A stretch of DNA of 64,000 nucleotides, taken from assembly GCA_015057555.1 (NCBI GenBank), contig SVEC01000003.1:62001-126000 (forward strand). The letters are read 5' to 3'. The position numbers and the translations under genes are program-made. Numbering within the stretch: the stretch's first letter is position 1; each line of letters starts with the position of its first letter. The notes under the pieces were generated by a model. That model was not told the DNA's origin, made no database searches, and was given only the letters and a program-made list of their open reading frames with translations. Shown here one piece after another: positions 1-9,559 of the stretch. The stretch comes from Lachnospiraceae bacterium (GTDB lineage Bacteria; Bacillota; Clostridia; Lachnospirales; Lachnospiraceae).

Positions 1-1445
1 AGTATAACTATGTAAGAGAGGTGGATTATATATCAGGAGCCTCTATTATGATTAAGAAAGCTCTGTGGGAGGAACTAGGTGGTTTTGATGAAGAGTTTGC
101 ACCTGCATACTACGAGGATACAGACTTAGCATTCCAGGTAAGAAAAGCTGGATATAAGGTTATGTATCAGCCACAATCTGTAGTTGTACATTTCGAAGGT
201 GTGTCTAATGGAACAGATGTAAGCACAGGATTGAAACAATATCAGGTAGTAAATGAGAAAAAGTTTAGAGATAAATGGGCAGAAGAATTGAGTAATCACT
301 ATGAAAATGGAGAAAAGGTTATTCGCGCAAAGGATAGATGCTTTGAGGGCAAAAAGAATATTTTGTTCATAGACCATTATGTGCCTCATTACGACAAGGA
401 TGCAGGCTCAAGATGTGTGTATTATTATCTGAACTTATTCCTAAAGAAGGGATATAATGTTAAGTTTATCGGAGATAATTTTTATAAGCACGAGCCATAT
501 ACTACACATCTCAATCAAATGGGAATAGAGGTATTACATGGTAATTGGTATGCGCAAAATATTTTCACCTGGTTAGAGGAAAATAAAGACAATATAGATT
601 TTGCCTTTATGAATAGACCACATATAACTGAAAAATATATTGATTTCTTCAAGGAAAAGATGAACACAAAACTGGCATACTTTGGACACGATCTACATTT
701 CCTTAGAGCTATGAGAGAATACGAAATTACTGGTGATGAGGAAAAACGCTTGGAGTCTGCCGATTGGAAGAAGAAGGAACTTGATATAATTAACAAGGTG
801 GATCTGGTATTATATCCATCAACTGTTGAGACAAATATGATTAAGGAAATCAACAGTGACCTTAATGCTAAGACCCTTATCCTATATATATATGATGAGT
901 TCCTTAATTATGATAGAAAATCAAAGAACAACAAGGGAATAATGTTCGTAGGAGGATTTAGTCACACTCCAAATGTGGATGCAGTAAAGTGGTTTGTGGA
1001 GGAAGTGTATAGCAAGGTTCGAGAAAAGATGGACATACCTTTCTATATAGTAGGCTCAAATCCTCCAGAAGAAATCAAAGCATTACACGGAAATGGAATA
1101 GATGTGAAGGGCTTTGTATCAGATGAGGAACTTAACCAACTCTATAGAAACTGTAAGTTGGTTGTTGTTCCACTTAGATACGGAGCAGGTGTTAAAGGTA
1201 AGGTTGTGGAGGCTATATATAATGGTGCTCCTACATTAACTACAAGCATTGGAGCTGAGGGTATTCCTGACATTGAAGATGTATTAGTTGTGAAGGATGA
1301 GGCAGAGGAATTTGCGGATTCGATAATCAAGCTATATAATGATGATGCTGAGCTAGATAGATTGTCAAAGAATATGCAGAAGTATATCAAGGAGTATAAT
1401 AGTTTGGATGCAGCTTGGGAAGTTATAGGAGAAGATTTTGAGTAG
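1..1445 (+). CDS. Glycosyltransferase, GT2-GT4 fusion (5' end outside window)
   Basis: The reading frame is already open at the left edge, so this is the C-terminal part of a longer protein; about 480 residues are visible. The first 60 residues are the end of a GT2 (GT-A) domain: a DYISGAS stretch, then GGFDEEF and YYEDTDLAFQVRKAGYKV, which carries the ED motif of polysaccharide GT2 enzymes. From about residue 250 on there is a GT-B domain of the GT4/group 1 type, with GGFSHTPNVDAVKWF, then PLRYGAGVKGKVVEA and the switch to GAEGI typical of the C-terminal Rossmann half. The protein would transfer two sugars, or one sugar by two modules, at the inner membrane or cytosol during surface glycan assembly. 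The next gene follows after a short gap with a strong AGGAGG site. The domain types are clear; donor and acceptor cannot be read from the sequence. Confidence 0.85.
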   Translation, partial: YNYVREVDYISGASIMIKKALWEELGGFDEEFAPAYYEDTDLAFQVRKAGYKVMYQPQSVVVHFEGVSNGTDVSTGLKQYQVVNEKKFRDKWAEELSNHYENGEKVIRAKDRCFEGKKNILFIDHYVPHYDKDAGSRCVYYYLNLFLKKGYNVKFIGDNFYKHEPYTTHLNQMGIEVLHGNWYAQNIFTWLEENKDNIDFAFMNRPHITEKYIDFFKEKMNTKLAYFGHDLHFLRAMREYEITGDEEKRLESADWKKKELDIINKVDLVLYPSTVETNMIKEINSDLNAKTLILYIYDEFLNYDRKSKNNKGIMFVGGFSHTPNVDAVKWFVEEVYSKVREKMDIPFYIVGSNPPEEIKALHGNGIDVKGFVSDEELNQLYRNCKLVVVPLRYGAGVKGKVVEAIYNGAPTLTTSIGAEGIPDIEDVLVVKDEAEEFADSIIKLYNDDAELDRLSKNMQKYIKEYNSLDAAWEVIGEDFE

Positions 1446-1468
1446 TCTTTTTGGTTAGGAGGATAATT

Positions 1469-2641
1469 GTGAAACTCAAAAGATTAAGAACAGAAGTATC
1501 GCATATATTTAGTTTTTTTGGTGTTTTTCTTTTGTTATTACTATATCCTGTCATAGGTAAATATGTTGATGAAAAAATGGAGTTGTCCGGATTTATAAAG
1601 AAGGACACTATGCCAGAGATATCTAGAAATGGAGTTTTAGATGGAACATGGCAAGAAAAAATGGATGTATATTTACGCAATAATATGCCAGGTAAAAATT
1701 TTTTGGTTAAAGTAAATAGCCAAGTGCAATACTCTGTTTTTGGAAGATCATCAAACACAAATGTTTTGGTGGGAGAAAACAAACAATTATATGAAGCGCC
1801 CTATCTAAATTACCAAATGAACATAAAGGGACAAGTTTCGGAAGAAAAAATTATAGAGTTAGTTGATAAATTAGAAAAACTAGAAGGTGTTTTAGAAAAC
1901 AAAAATAAGGAATTATATGTATTTATAACTCCTTCAAAAGTAAGATATTGTTATGATGAAGCACCGTATTATTATCGAGTGTGTGCAAATGATAATGAAG
2001 AATTAGCCTATGATAGGTTTGTTGATGAGTTGGACAAATCTTCAATAAAGTATTTTGATTCCATACAATACATTGATGAAATCAAAGAAGAATTTGAATA
2101 TCCTCTTTTTTACACAACAGGTATACACTGGAGCAATGTTCTGGGAGCAAATGTTACAGTTGAATTTAATAAATGGTTAACTAATGAAAGTAAATATGAC
2201 CTAGGGTGTATTTACATATCTGAGGTTAAAGAAGTAGATAGTCCTGTTTATCCTGATGCAGATTTATATTCTACATTGAATTTGTTTTCAAAACCGGATG
2301 AGACTTATTATCAACCAGTAATTTCTGTTGAAGAGGGAGAGGATTTGCCAACTGTCTATATAAGAGGTGGAAGCTTTATGGGACAAAGCCTAATGATCCT
2401 CATAAAAAAAGGATTGTTTCAGCAAGATTTTCATTTTGAAAATAATTTTAGACACAAAAATCGTTACACAGAAACACAAGTAATATCGACAATATCCAGC
2501 TATGATGAAATCGATGTTATATCCGAGTTAAATGCATCAGATATTCTCATTTTAGAGGTTAATGAAACTAATATAGGGAATATGTCTTGGGGATTTATAG
2601 ATTACTTGTTGGAGAATCAAGATAGTCTAAAGGAGGATTAA
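1469..2641 (+). CDS. AlgJ/AlgX-like SGNH-fold acetyltransferase partner, membrane anchored
   Basis: A 390-residue protein with one N-terminal membrane anchor (about residues 14-32, FGVFLLLLLYPVIG) and an extracytoplasmic body. Features of the AlgX/AlgJ/DltD-like SGNH family are visible: TTGIHWSNVLGANV contains the conserved His-Trp, and IRGGSFMGQSLM resembles the GTSFS nucleophile block. Members of this family take the acyl group exported by an MBOAT protein and place it on a polysaccharide, and the next gene is an MBOAT. I placed the start at the GTG at 1469, six bases after AGGAGG (1457-1462). A TTG further upstream at 1451 would put the ribosome binding site inside the gene. The first gene ends 23 bases before this start. 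Base composition is more AT-rich than in the CDP-sugar genes downstream. Confidence 0.72.
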   Translation: MKLKRLRTEVSHIFSFFGVFLLLLLYPVIGKYVDEKMELSGFIKKDTMPEISRNGVLDGTWQEKMDVYLRNNMPGKNFLVKVNSQVQYSVFGRSSNTNVLVGENKQLYEAPYLNYQMNIKGQVSEEKIIELVDKLEKLEGVLENKNKELYVFITPSKVRYCYDEAPYYYRVCANDNEELAYDRFVDELDKSSIKYFDSIQYIDEIKEEFEYPLFYTTGIHWSNVLGANVTVEFNKWLTNESKYDLGCIYISEVKEVDSPVYPDADLYSTLNLFSKPDETYYQPVISVEEGEDLPTVYIRGGSFMGQSLMILIKKGLFQQDFHFENNFRHKNRYTETQVISTISSYDEIDVISELNASDILILEVNETNIGNMSWGFIDYLLENQDSLKED

Positions 2642-2643
2642 TA

Positions 2644-4059
2644 ATGAGCTTCACCTCAGTTTCATTTTTAAATATATTTTTGCCATTAACTATTATATTA
2701 TATTTTTTAGTGGGATTTGAGAATAAAGTCAAATATAAAAATTTCATTTTGACAATTGCATCAATTCTTTTTTATGCTTGGTGTGGAATTCAATATTTGA
2801 TTTTGTTCATTGTGATCATACTGATAAATTATCTTTGCGCAAGAAAGTTATCTTATGCAAAAAACAAAAAAAGAAGGTTATGCTTAGTAATTACTTTAGA
2901 TGTTGTTGTGCTTACTATATTCAAATATTTTAATTTCTTTGTTGATAATATTGAAAAAATAGGACAGAGTGTGTATAATCGGGACTTTGCAATTAACGAA
3001 CCACTGATTCCATTGCCTTTAGGAATATCATTTATTGTCTTTCAGATGATTGCATTTATGGTTGATGTGTATAAAGACGAAGTAAAAGTTGACTCGGTGT
3101 GGGATGTAGTGTTGTTTTTTATGTTTTTTCCACAAGTTGTACAAGGACCAATTCTTAGATATAATGATATTTCGAGTGAACTTAAAACGAGGATTTCAAC
3201 AAAAGAAAATTTGTGTCTAGGAGCAGAGCGTTTTATTATAGGTTTTGTTAAAAAAATCCTTGTAGCTGACAAATTAGTACCTTTGTCAAATTATATATTT
3301 TCTACAGTAGATTTTGGTGTTGCCATAGGATATGCGTGGCTAGGAGTGATTTGCTATGCGTTTGTAATATATTTTGATTTTTCAGGATATACAGATATGG
3401 CAATAGGAATTGCAAAAATTTTTGGATTTGACATCCCAGAAAACTTTGAACATCCATATATTGCCCAGTCCATTCAAGAGTTTTGGCAAAGATGGCATAT
3501 TACTCTTTCAAGATGGTTTAAAGATTATGTGTACATACCACTAGGTGGAAATAGAAAAGGAAAGCTTGCTTCCGGCCGAAACATTATGATAGTTTTTTTA
3601 CTTACAGGAATTTGGCATGGTGCTAGTTGGACTTTCGTTATTTGGGGGGTATGGCATGGTATATTTAGAATAATTGAGATGATTGGGTTAAAGAAAATTC
3701 TTCAAAAGATACCAGTTATTTTTAGATATATTTATACATGGTTGATAGTATTGGTGGGATGGGTTTTCTTTAGAGCTGATAATATTAAACATGCATTGTT
3801 GTATATAAAATCAATGTTTCTTCCAAACGATGCGACATATTTACATTTAGGTGTGTTGAAATATTTTGACTTGCAACTTGTAGTAGTAATGCTAATTGCT
3901 ATATTATTTTCTATGCCAATAAGGAAAAAAATAGTTAGTTTTATATCAGACAAAAAATTATTTGTATTTTATAGAATATTGTTGTGCGTACTGTTCTTTC
4001 TTGCAATGGCATCAATGTTGGGTTCATCAGTGAATCCATCGATTTATGAAAAGTTCTAA
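2644..4059 (+). CDS. MBOAT-family O-acyltransferase (AlgI/DltB-like)
   Basis: A 471-residue polytopic membrane protein of the MBOAT family. The hallmark blocks are present: FWQRWHITLSRWFKDYVYIP, then PLGGNRKG, then TGIWHGASWTFVIWG with the invariant catalytic His (about residue 322). Length and order match AlgI, PatA and DltB relatives, which move an acetyl group from a cytoplasmic donor across the membrane for O-acetylation of alginate, peptidoglycan or other glycans. It starts 2 bases after the AlgJ-like gene with AAGGAGG just upstream, so the two are surely co-translated and form an export/transfer pair. In this locus the substrate is likely the surface polysaccharide made by the surrounding genes; that is inference. 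Confidence 0.9.
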   Translation: MSFTSVSFLNIFLPLTIILYFLVGFENKVKYKNFILTIASILFYAWCGIQYLILFIVIILINYLCARKLSYAKNKKRRLCLVITLDVVVLTIFKYFNFFVDNIEKIGQSVYNRDFAINEPLIPLPLGISFIVFQMIAFMVDVYKDEVKVDSVWDVVLFFMFFPQVVQGPILRYNDISSELKTRISTKENLCLGAERFIIGFVKKILVADKLVPLSNYIFSTVDFGVAIGYAWLGVICYAFVIYFDFSGYTDMAIGIAKIFGFDIPENFEHPYIAQSIQEFWQRWHITLSRWFKDYVYIPLGGNRKGKLASGRNIMIVFLLTGIWHGASWTFVIWGVWHGIFRIIEMIGLKKILQKIPVIFRYIYTWLIVLVGWVFFRADNIKHALLYIKSMFLPNDATYLHLGVLKYFDLQLVVVMLIAILFSMPIRKKIVSFISDKKLFVFYRILLCVLFFLAMASMLGSSVNPSIYEKF

Positions 4060-4134
4060 TTGTTCATAAATTGAATTATGTGATTAAAAAATTTCATGAC
4101 AAATAAAAATAGTATTATTTAAAGAGGAAAGAAA

Positions 4135-5541
4135 ATGATAAATAATTTGACAAAAATGAAAGATAATAAAAATTTCAAAAATATATTAATATACATTTTA
4201 CCGTATATGTTTGCTTTTGGTGTATGCTTTTTTGTCATATTCAAATACTTGAATATTTCAATAGGACAACTACCATTAATGGATTACTGGTTAAACAGAG
4301 ATGTGCGAATTGAAAGAACACTAAATGACTTCAAGTGGGAATATATTATTTATGCTCCCCACGGTATTCACTGGAATCCCTTATCGGTTTTAGCAGATTA
4401 TGTATTTATTAATATATTCAAATGTGATAATAGAGCTTATGTGTATGCTGGTTTTATAATGACTTGTTTAACAATGCTTCTGGTGATAAAAACATATAAG
4501 CGAAACTATTCTACAGATAATGGAATATGGAATTTTGTTGGTTTATTTACATTTTTGCTCACAATAATTAATTTAAACCAATGGGAAATATTAACTATTT
4601 TTTGTAATTTTGCATTTATGACTAGAATATTTATCTATTTGCTATTGTTTGATTACTTAGATACAAAAATAAGAAATGGAAATATAAAATGGAGTCATGT
4701 AGCAATAATAAGTATATCATCCATCTTTGTAATAAATTTCATTAGTCAAGCATATTATCCAGGCTTTGTAGTGGCTATGATATGTGTTATGATGGTGGAA
4801 ATTATATTTGTTACAAGAGAAAAAATCAAAGAATATGGCGTAATTTCGTTGAGTTTGATTTTGGGAACTGTAATTTGTATATTGTGTACCGTTCGAGAGA
4901 GTGTAACTATTGCATCAGATGGTGGCGTTGGATTAATGGATACAATAAAAACATATGTCAAAGGCATAATACTTATGCTTGGTAGCACCATTATTCATGT
5001 AACAGATCAAGGATATGAAATGAAACGATGTTATGTGGCAGGCACTATAATATTAATTCTTTCAATAATTGCAGTAGTATTATTTTTTGTAAAGAAGATA
5101 TATTGTAAGACAAGTTTTCCATTAGCTTGTATGATATATGCATTTGTTAGCATAGTGGTAATTATTATGGGAAGAGTGAATGTGTATGGATTAGGAAGTG
5201 TTACTTCCTCAAGGTATGTTGTGGAAACAACTATAGGATTATTGGGCTTAGTTCAGATTTATTGGTTATTGTTATCAGAATATATAGAAAACAATAAATA
5301 CAATGTGTTATTGCCAATAATAGTGATTACTTCGATAGCCATTTCAATTATTCATAACAACTACGTCGAATATCAAATAGGTCCTGCAAGAAAGCAATAT
5401 AACAATACTATGGTTAATCTTGCATTAGATATAGATAACGTTTCGGATGAACAATTGGCGATATTCCAGGCTCCCGCACAAGAAGTTAGAGATGGAATTG
5501 CAACAATGAAAAAGTATAAATTAGGTTTATGGAGAGATTAA
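4135..5541 (+). CDS. Polytopic membrane protein of unknown function in polysaccharide locus
   Basis: A 468-residue hydrophobic protein with about ten predicted membrane segments. I do not recognise a family with certainty. The N-terminal loop with PLMDYWLNRD and HGIHWNPLSVLADY after the first membrane segment, and the small soluble C-terminus, resemble the layout of GT-C-type or polymerase-like envelope proteins, but no diagnostic motif is clear. It has its own ribosome binding site (AGAGGAAAG) and is 75 bases downstream of the MBOAT gene, with no clear terminator between. It is strongly AT-rich like its two upstream neighbours. A role in polymerisation or in adding a lipid-linked sugar is possible from context only. 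Confidence 0.6.
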   Translation: MINNLTKMKDNKNFKNILIYILPYMFAFGVCFFVIFKYLNISIGQLPLMDYWLNRDVRIERTLNDFKWEYIIYAPHGIHWNPLSVLADYVFINIFKCDNRAYVYAGFIMTCLTMLLVIKTYKRNYSTDNGIWNFVGLFTFLLTIINLNQWEILTIFCNFAFMTRIFIYLLLFDYLDTKIRNGNIKWSHVAIISISSIFVINFISQAYYPGFVVAMICVMMVEIIFVTREKIKEYGVISLSLILGTVICILCTVRESVTIASDGGVGLMDTIKTYVKGIILMLGSTIIHVTDQGYEMKRCYVAGTIILILSIIAVVLFFVKKIYCKTSFPLACMIYAFVSIVVIIMGRVNVYGLGSVTSSRYVVETTIGLLGLVQIYWLLLSEYIENNKYNVLLPIIVITSIAISIIHNNYVEYQIGPARKQYNNTMVNLALDIDNVSDEQLAIFQAPAQEVRDGIATMKKYKLGLWRD

Positions 5542-5569
5542 TTAGATATTTATTGAGGAGAAATAGCTT

Positions 5570-6349
5570 ATGAAAGTCGTAATTTTAGCCGGAGGCTTTG
5601 GAACCAGAATTTCAGAAGAATCTGAATACAAACCAAAACCTATGATTGAAATAGGTGGAAAACCAATATTATGGCACATAATGAAAGAATATTCTTATTA
5701 TGGTTATAATGAATTTATAATATGTGCAGGATATAAGCAGCATGTTATAAAGGAATGGTTTGCGGACTATTTCTTGCATACCTCAGATATAACCTTTGAC
5801 TTTACTGAGGGCAACAAAATGATTGTTCACAATCAGTATTCTGAACCTTGGAAGGTTACAGTGGTTGATACTGGACTTAACACTATGACAGGGGGAAGAA
5901 TTAAGAGAATTAAGCCTTATGTTGGGGACGAGCCGTTCTTGATGACCTATGGTGATGGTGTTTGTGATGTAGATATATCCAAGCTGGTTGAATATCATAA
6001 GAATCATGGTAAGATAGCTACATTAACTGCTGTTATGCTGGAGCAGGAAAAGGGTGTTTTAGATATAGGTGGAGATAATGCAGTGCATTCCTTTAGAGAA
6101 AAAAGTGCTACTGATGGAGCACCTATAAATGCAGGCTATATGGTGCTTAATCCTGAGATATTTGATTATATAGAGGGAGATTCAACAGTTTTTGAGAAGG
6201 AGCCGTTAGTTAGATTGGCTCAGGAAGGACAGTTGATGTCTTACGCTCACAAGGGATACTGGCAGTGTATGGATACAAAGAGAGAGAAAGATAAGCTGGA
6301 GAAGCTCTGGAATAAGGGTGTAGCTCCATGGAAGAAATGGGAGGAATAA
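5570..6349 (+). CDS. rfbF: Glucose-1-phosphate cytidylyltransferase
   Basis: Catalyses CTP + glucose 1-phosphate to CDP-glucose, the first step of CDP-3,6-dideoxyhexose synthesis in the cytosol. The 259-residue length matches RfbF/DdhA. The nucleotidyltransferase signature is at the N-terminus (VILAGGFGTRISEESEYKPK, then PMIEIGGKPILWHI) and the Mg-binding TYGDGVCDVD block is at about residue 125. The stop codon lies just ahead of the rfbH start, and the ribosome binding site of rfbH is inside the 3' end of this gene, so the two are coupled. rfbG, the next enzyme of the pathway, is 8 kb downstream instead of adjacent as in Salmonella or Yersinia, with several unusual genes in between. Confidence 0.95.
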   Translation: MKVVILAGGFGTRISEESEYKPKPMIEIGGKPILWHIMKEYSYYGYNEFIICAGYKQHVIKEWFADYFLHTSDITFDFTEGNKMIVHNQYSEPWKVTVVDTGLNTMTGGRIKRIKPYVGDEPFLMTYGDGVCDVDISKLVEYHKNHGKIATLTAVMLEQEKGVLDIGGDNAVHSFREKSATDGAPINAGYMVLNPEIFDYIEGDSTVFEKEPLVRLAQEGQLMSYAHKGYWQCMDTKREKDKLEKLWNKGVAPWKKWEE

Positions 6350-6351
6350 TA

Positions 6352-7692
6352 ATGTTTACAAATAAGACAGAAGAACAATCAAGACAGATAATATTGGATA
6401 TGGTAGCCAGCTATTGTGATACCTTCCATAATAAGAAAAAGCCTTTTGAGCCAGGTGACCGTATTACCTATGCTTCAAGGGTTTACGACCATGAGGAAAT
6501 GTGTAACCTTGTTGATTCTGCATTGGAGTTTTGGTTAACATCAGGTCGTTATACAGATGAATTTGAAAAGCTTTTTGCAGATTATTTAGGAGTGAAGTAT
6601 TGCTCCTTAGTGAACTCAGGTTCTTCAGCTAATTTGAATGCATTTATGGCACTTACATCACCTTTATTAGGAGACAGACAGGTTAAGCCAGGTGATGAGA
6701 TGATTACTGTGGCAGCAGGATTTCCTACTACTGTAACACCAGCTATTCAGTATGGTGTAGTACCTGTTTTTATAGATGTTACTATTCCACAGTACAATAT
6801 GGATGTTACTCAGCTTGAAGCAGCTTTGTCAGACAAGACTAAGGTGGTAATGGCTGCACATACATTGGGAAATCCATTTGATTTAAAGGCTGTTAAGGAG
6901 TTCTGTGATAAGCATAATCTTTGGTTAATAGAGGACAATTGTGATGCATTAGGAACTAAGTACACCATAGATGGAGAGGAAAAGTTCTCTGGAACTATAG
7001 GTGATATAGGTACATCTTCATTCTATCCACCACATCATATGACAATGGGTGAGGGAGGTGCAGTATACACTAATAATCCTTTACTTCATAAGTGTATTAG
7101 GTCATTCCGTGACTGGGGTAGGGATTGTGTATGTGCATCTGGTCAGGATAACCTTTGTAAGCATCGTTTTGATAAGCAGTATGGAGAGCTTCCTTTAGGC
7201 TATGATCACAAGTATGTGTATTCACACTTTGGATATAACCTAAAGGCTACTGATATGCAGGCTTCTATAGGTTGTGCTCAGATTAAGAAGTTCCCTACAT
7301 TTGTGGAGAAGAGAAAATATAACTTTAATAGATTAAAGGCAGCATTGGCAGGATGTGAGGACAAGTTAATCCTTCCAGAACCATGTGAGAATTCATCACC
7401 AAGCTGGTTTGGTTTCTTAATCACTTGTAAGGAAGGCGTAGACAGAAATAAGGTAGTTCCATATATTGAGGAGCATGGTGTGCAGACAAGAATGCTTTTT
7501 GCAGGTAACCTTACAAAGCATCCTTGCTTTGATCAGATGAGAGCTTCAGGAACAGGCTATAGAGTAGTTGGTGACTTAACAGTTACTGATAGAATTATGA
7601 ATGATACCTTCTGGGTAGGTGTATATCCAGGTATGACAGATGAGATGATAGATTATATGGCTCAGGTAATAAAGGAAGCTGTTAATCAGTAA
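6352..7692 (+). CDS. rfbH: CDP-4-keto-6-deoxyglucose 3-dehydrase (E1, PMP and iron-sulfur dependent)
   Basis: RfbH/DdhC-type enzyme that removes the C3 hydroxyl of CDP-4-keto-6-deoxyglucose using pyridoxamine phosphate and a [2Fe-2S] cluster. It has the aminotransferase fold, but the usual PLP lysine is replaced by His in SFYPPHHMTMGEGG, the known signature of this dehydrase. A cysteine cluster (RDCVCASGQDNLC) matches the iron-sulfur ligands of E1. I chose the ATG at 6352, giving 446 residues, because GGGAGGAA lies just upstream and the known family starts near here; an upstream ATG at 6328 overlaps rfbF. The partner reductase E3 (RfbI/DdhD) is not in the window, so electrons must come from a gene elsewhere or another reductase. 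Confidence 0.95.
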   Translation: MFTNKTEEQSRQIILDMVASYCDTFHNKKKPFEPGDRITYASRVYDHEEMCNLVDSALEFWLTSGRYTDEFEKLFADYLGVKYCSLVNSGSSANLNAFMALTSPLLGDRQVKPGDEMITVAAGFPTTVTPAIQYGVVPVFIDVTIPQYNMDVTQLEAALSDKTKVVMAAHTLGNPFDLKAVKEFCDKHNLWLIEDNCDALGTKYTIDGEEKFSGTIGDIGTSSFYPPHHMTMGEGGAVYTNNPLLHKCIRSFRDWGRDCVCASGQDNLCKHRFDKQYGELPLGYDHKYVYSHFGYNLKATDMQASIGCAQIKKFPTFVEKRKYNFNRLKAALAGCEDKLILPEPCENSSPSWFGFLITCKEGVDRNKVVPYIEEHGVQTRMLFAGNLTKHPCFDQMRASGTGYRVVGDLTVTDRIMNDTFWVGVYPGMTDEMIDYMAQVIKEAVNQ

Positions 7693-7709
7693 ATCGTAGG
7701 AGGGATATT

Positions 7710-9536
7710 GTGAGACAGAGATTAGCGGATTATGTTGCAGACTTTTTGGTGGCACATGGTGTTACAGATTGCTTTAGTGTAGTAGGTGGAGGAGCTATGC
7801 ATTTGAATGATGCATTAGGTCATAGAGATGGATTAAAGGTAACCTACAACCATCATGAGCAGGCTTGTGCTATTGCAGCTGAAGCATATGCAAGAATAGA
7901 CAACAAAATAGCAGCAGTATGTGTTACAACAGGGCCGGGAGGAACCAATGCCTTAACTGGTGTTTTAGGAGGTTGGTTAGATTCTATTCCTATGTTTATC
8001 ATAAGTGGACAGGTTCGTTATGATACTACTGCCAGATATGCCTTACAATACACAGAAACACCTCTTAGAGCTATGGGAGATCAGGAGTATGACATAGTAA
8101 AATCTGTAGAGCATATGACAAAGTATGCAACTATGGTTGAAGATCCTAAGCAGATTAGGTATGCATTGGAAAAAGCATGGCACCTTGCTACTACAGGAAG
8201 ACCAGGACCGGTATGGATAGATATTCCTGTGAATTTCCAGGGTGGATTTATAGAGACAGATGAGCTTGAAGGCTATGATCCAACAGAGGATGATAGCTTA
8301 TTACCTCCAGCAGTAGAGTTAACCACTATAGATGAAGTAATTGAGAAGATTAAGAATGCAAAAAGACCTGTATTCCATGCAGGATATGGAATACGTTTAT
8401 CTGGTGGCTATGAGCAGTTTAGAGAGGTGGCTGAAAAGCTTAATATTCCAATTGTTACTTATTGGAATGCAGTTGATTTGATAGAGGACGAGCATCGCTT
8501 ATATTGCGGAAGAGCAGGTAATATGGGAGATAGACCAGGTAACTGGGCTATACAGAATGCGGATTTGATTTTAGCAATCGGAACACGTATATCCATCAGA
8601 CAGGTTGGTTATAATTGGCAAACATGGGCTAGAGAAGCAGAAGTGATTATGGTGGATGTGGACAAGGCTGAATTAAAGAAACCAACTCTTCACGTTGAGA
8701 TGCCTATATGGGCAGATGCAAAGGATTTCCTTTCTAAGATGAATGAACGATTAACAGAGAGCATTCGTTCAGAGGATGAGTGGGTTAAAACCTGTCAGAG
8801 ATGGAAGCAGGAATACCCAGCAGTGCTTCCTAGACAGTGGGAAGAGAATGATAAAACAGCAAATGTGTACGCTTTCGTTCGTTACATGAGTAGCAAATTG
8901 CCAGAAAATAGCCTAACAGCTGTTTCAAATGGAGCTTGTTGTGTGGTAGGTAATCAGGCTTATGTTATTCAAAAGGGTAGCAGAATGGCTAATAACAGTG
9001 CGGTTGCAAGTATGGGATATGGTTTACCTGCAGCAATCGGAACATGCATAGCTGGTGGTAAAAAAACAACCATCTGTCTAGAAGGTGACGGAAGTATTAT
9101 GATGAATCTTCAGGAGCTTCAAACTGTACTCACTAATAAGCTACCAATAAAGATATTCTTGATTAATAATAATGGATATCATTCAATTCGTATAACACAG
9201 ACAAACCTCTTTGGACATCATACAAAGATTGGTATAGGAGAAGAATCAGGAGATTTGTCTTTCCCTGAGTTTGAAAAGCTTGCAAAGGCCTTTGGATATG
9301 ATTATTACAAAGCAAGCAGTAATGAAGAAATGAAGAGGGTAGTAGATAAAGTACTAGCAACAGAGGGACCGGTATTCTGTGAAATTTTTACTGATACAGA
9401 GCAGGTATGGGAACCAAAGAGTAGTACTAAGAGATTAGAAGATGGTACATTAGTAAGTCCACCACTTGAAGATTTAGCACCATTTTTACCTAGAGAAGAA
9501 CTTGCAAAGCAGATGTTTATTCCAATGGTGGATTAA
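7710..9536 (+). CDS. Thiamine-diphosphate enzyme, acetolactate synthase-like (YerE-type candidate)
   Basis: A 608-residue ThDP enzyme of the acetolactate synthase/pyruvate oxidase superfamily. The N-terminal PYR domain has the catalytic Glu in YNHHEQACAIAAEAYARI and the GPGGTNALTG block. The C-terminal PP domain has the GDG...NN ThDP/Mg motif (LEGDGSIMMN, then FLINNNGYHSI) at about residues 455-490. GTG start at 7710 follows TAGGAGGG. Located directly after rfbH, it is a candidate for the reaction described for Yersinia YerE, where a two-carbon unit from pyruvate is added to C4 of CDP-4-keto-3,6-dideoxyglucose to make a branched sugar. It may instead work with the aldolase downstream on another 2-oxoacid. 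The superfamily is certain; the substrate is inferred. Confidence 0.85.
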   Translation: MRQRLADYVADFLVAHGVTDCFSVVGGGAMHLNDALGHRDGLKVTYNHHEQACAIAAEAYARIDNKIAAVCVTTGPGGTNALTGVLGGWLDSIPMFIISGQVRYDTTARYALQYTETPLRAMGDQEYDIVKSVEHMTKYATMVEDPKQIRYALEKAWHLATTGRPGPVWIDIPVNFQGGFIETDELEGYDPTEDDSLLPPAVELTTIDEVIEKIKNAKRPVFHAGYGIRLSGGYEQFREVAEKLNIPIVTYWNAVDLIEDEHRLYCGRAGNMGDRPGNWAIQNADLILAIGTRISIRQVGYNWQTWAREAEVIMVDVDKAELKKPTLHVEMPIWADAKDFLSKMNERLTESIRSEDEWVKTCQRWKQEYPAVLPRQWEENDKTANVYAFVRYMSSKLPENSLTAVSNGACCVVGNQAYVIQKGSRMANNSAVASMGYGLPAAIGTCIAGGKKTTICLEGDGSIMMNLQELQTVLTNKLPIKIFLINNNGYHSIRITQTNLFGHHTKIGIGEESGDLSFPEFEKLAKAFGYDYYKASSNEEMKRVVDKVLATEGPVFCEIFTDTEQVWEPKSSTKRLEDGTLVSPPLEDLAPFLPREELAKQMFIPMVD

Positions 9537-9559
9537 AGATTTATATTAGGAGAGATATT

